In this document: in pieces, positions 6,618 to 6,926 of the stretch
Layout of the letters: each line of letters opens with the position of its first letter
Position numbering within the stretch: the first letter of the stretch is position 1
Position numbers and translations under genes: made by a program
The notes under the pieces: generated by a model
What the model was told of the DNA's origin: nothing
Databases searched by the model: none
What the model saw: the letters and a program-made list of their open reading frames with translations, nothing else
DNA from: JBMZCV01 sp049613665
GTDB taxonomy: Bacteria > Bacteroidota > Bacteroidia > Chitinophagales > UBA2359
Assembly (NCBI GenBank): GCA_049613665.1
Contig: JBMZCV010000224.1
Location: forward strand, 1-6,926
Reading direction: 5' to 3'
Length of the DNA stretch: 6,926 nucleotides

Positions 6618-6695
6618 AAACATACTATTTTTCCACAAAAAAGGTCATAAAAATAGCAAATATTGGTCGCCTTAGCCTAAAAAAATAGTATGTTT
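6618..6695. repeat. Inverted repeat: 15-bp perfect arms, 48-nt spacer
   Basis: AAACATACTATTTTT (6618-6632) is the exact reverse complement of AAAAATAGTATGTTT (6681-6695). A further matching pair, GACATCT (6600-6606) and AGATGTC (6719-6725), lies outside, so an imperfect dyad may span about 6600-6725, with unequal unpaired stretches between the two stems. The direct repeat CTTTTG (6605-6610 and 6699-6704) also flanks the inner arms but not immediately, so it is not a clear target-site duplication. The 48-nt spacer carries AAATAGCA at 6651-6658. There is no T tract after it. It could be a MITE-like element, a structured RNA, or a regulatory dyad for the downstream gene. Confidence 0.7.
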
Positions 6696-6803
6696 AAACT
6701 TTTGATAAAAAAATGTATAGATGTCCGAATTGTTGTTATTCTAAAAAAGCTGTTTTTAAAATAGATAAACGCTAAAAAATTTTTATCCAACTACTTAATT
6801 TTC

Positions 6804-6811
6804 TAACTTTG
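6804..6811 (+). promoter_or_regulatory. Candidate Bacteroidota -7 promoter box (TAACTTTG)
   Basis: TAACTTTG matches TAnnTTTG exactly and is followed by C, as often seen in Bacteroidota promoters. A -33 TTG is not visible about 20 nt upstream. It lies about 54 bp before the ATG at 6865 and downstream of the terminator, a sensible place for the promoter of the next rightward gene. Transcription would start near 6816-6820. Confidence 0.5.
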
Positions 6812-6864
6812 CAGTTGCTAAAACACTATAATATAAGTTTTTGGCATTTTAGCCTTTTTATTGC

Positions 6865-6926
6865 ATGTTACTTTATTCCAAAAAAACGACAACTCTCGCC
6901 GTTGCTGTGTGTTATCACCAGCAACT
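6865..6926 (+). CDS. Possible start of a hypothetical gene (3' partial)
   Basis: An ATG at 6865 opens a frame of 20 complete codons to the window end (MLLYSKKTTTLAVAVCYHQQ). Support comes only from position: a -7-like box 54 bp upstream and a terminator before that. The peptide has a short basic stretch followed by a hydrophobic one (TLAVAVC), but it is too short to identify a family or call a signal peptide. The other forward frames also stay open to the edge. On the reverse strand, a frame ending in a stop at 6870-6872 (last residues ESCRFFGIK) is an alternative, in which case a leftward gene would end here. No function is proposed. Confidence 0.3.
   Translation, partial: MLLYSKKTTTLAVAVCYHQQ

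Larger units (their letters stand above)
6325..6864. other. AT-rich intergenic region after the PBP1A gene
   Basis: These 540 bp contain no convincing gene. In order they hold a weak 5-bp hairpin TAGCT/AGCTA (6338-6355), a direct-repeat copy (6358-6373), a 12-bp palindrome (6410-6421), a strong terminator (6472-6513), the second direct-repeat copy (6584-6599), a long inverted repeat (6618-6695) and a -7-like promoter box (6804-6811). Just before the possible gene at 6865 is a very short GGC/GCC hairpin followed by T5 (about 6843-6859), too weak to call. Everything from about 6514 onward probably belongs to the control region of the downstream gene or to a small repeat element. Confidence 0.55.

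Overview
The window looks like a low-GC chromosome segment from a member of the Bacteroidota, probably a gliding or secreting Cytophagales/Flavobacteria-type organism. The evidence is the pairing of a type IX secretion (T9SS) PorW/SprE-like protein with a Bacteroidota-style class A penicillin-binding protein, very AT-rich spacers, TAA as the stop codon of all three genes whose end is visible, no clear Shine-Dalgarno sites, and exact matches to the Bacteroidota -7 box TAnnTTTG. The genus cannot be fixed from this sequence.

Layout. Positions 3-143 hold the last 46 codons of an AAA-ATPase-like/PD-(D/E)XK nuclease family protein. Positions 144-606 are an AT-rich spacer with a long perfect inverted repeat (371-446) and a promoter-like sequence that runs into the start of the next gene. 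Positions 607-3795 encode a 1062-residue exported TPR protein with PorW/SprE hallmarks, carrying an unusual insert of about 190 highly charged residues. After a 147-bp gap without a convincing terminator, 3943-6324 encodes a complete bifunctional PBP1A (glycosyltransferase plus transpeptidase). Positions 6325-6864 are a 540-bp spacer with a 12-bp palindrome, a strong hairpin terminator that may work in both directions, a short direct repeat, a second long inverted repeat (6618-6695) and a -7-like promoter box. A possible new gene starts at 6865 and runs off the end.

How the genes may work together. PorW/SprE proteins act at the cell envelope as part of the T9SS, which spans periplasm and peptidoglycan to drive outer-membrane secretion and, in many relatives, gliding. 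PBP1A builds and crosslinks the peptidoglycan that such a machine must cross. Same strand, adjacency and the absence of a terminator between them suggest co-transcription, but this is inference.

The most unusual signals are the charged insert in PorW, its apparent non-lipoprotein signal peptide and TTG start overlapping a promoter-like box, and two intergenic inverted repeats with matching architecture (14-15 bp arms, 48-nt spacers, the same 8-mer at the same offset).
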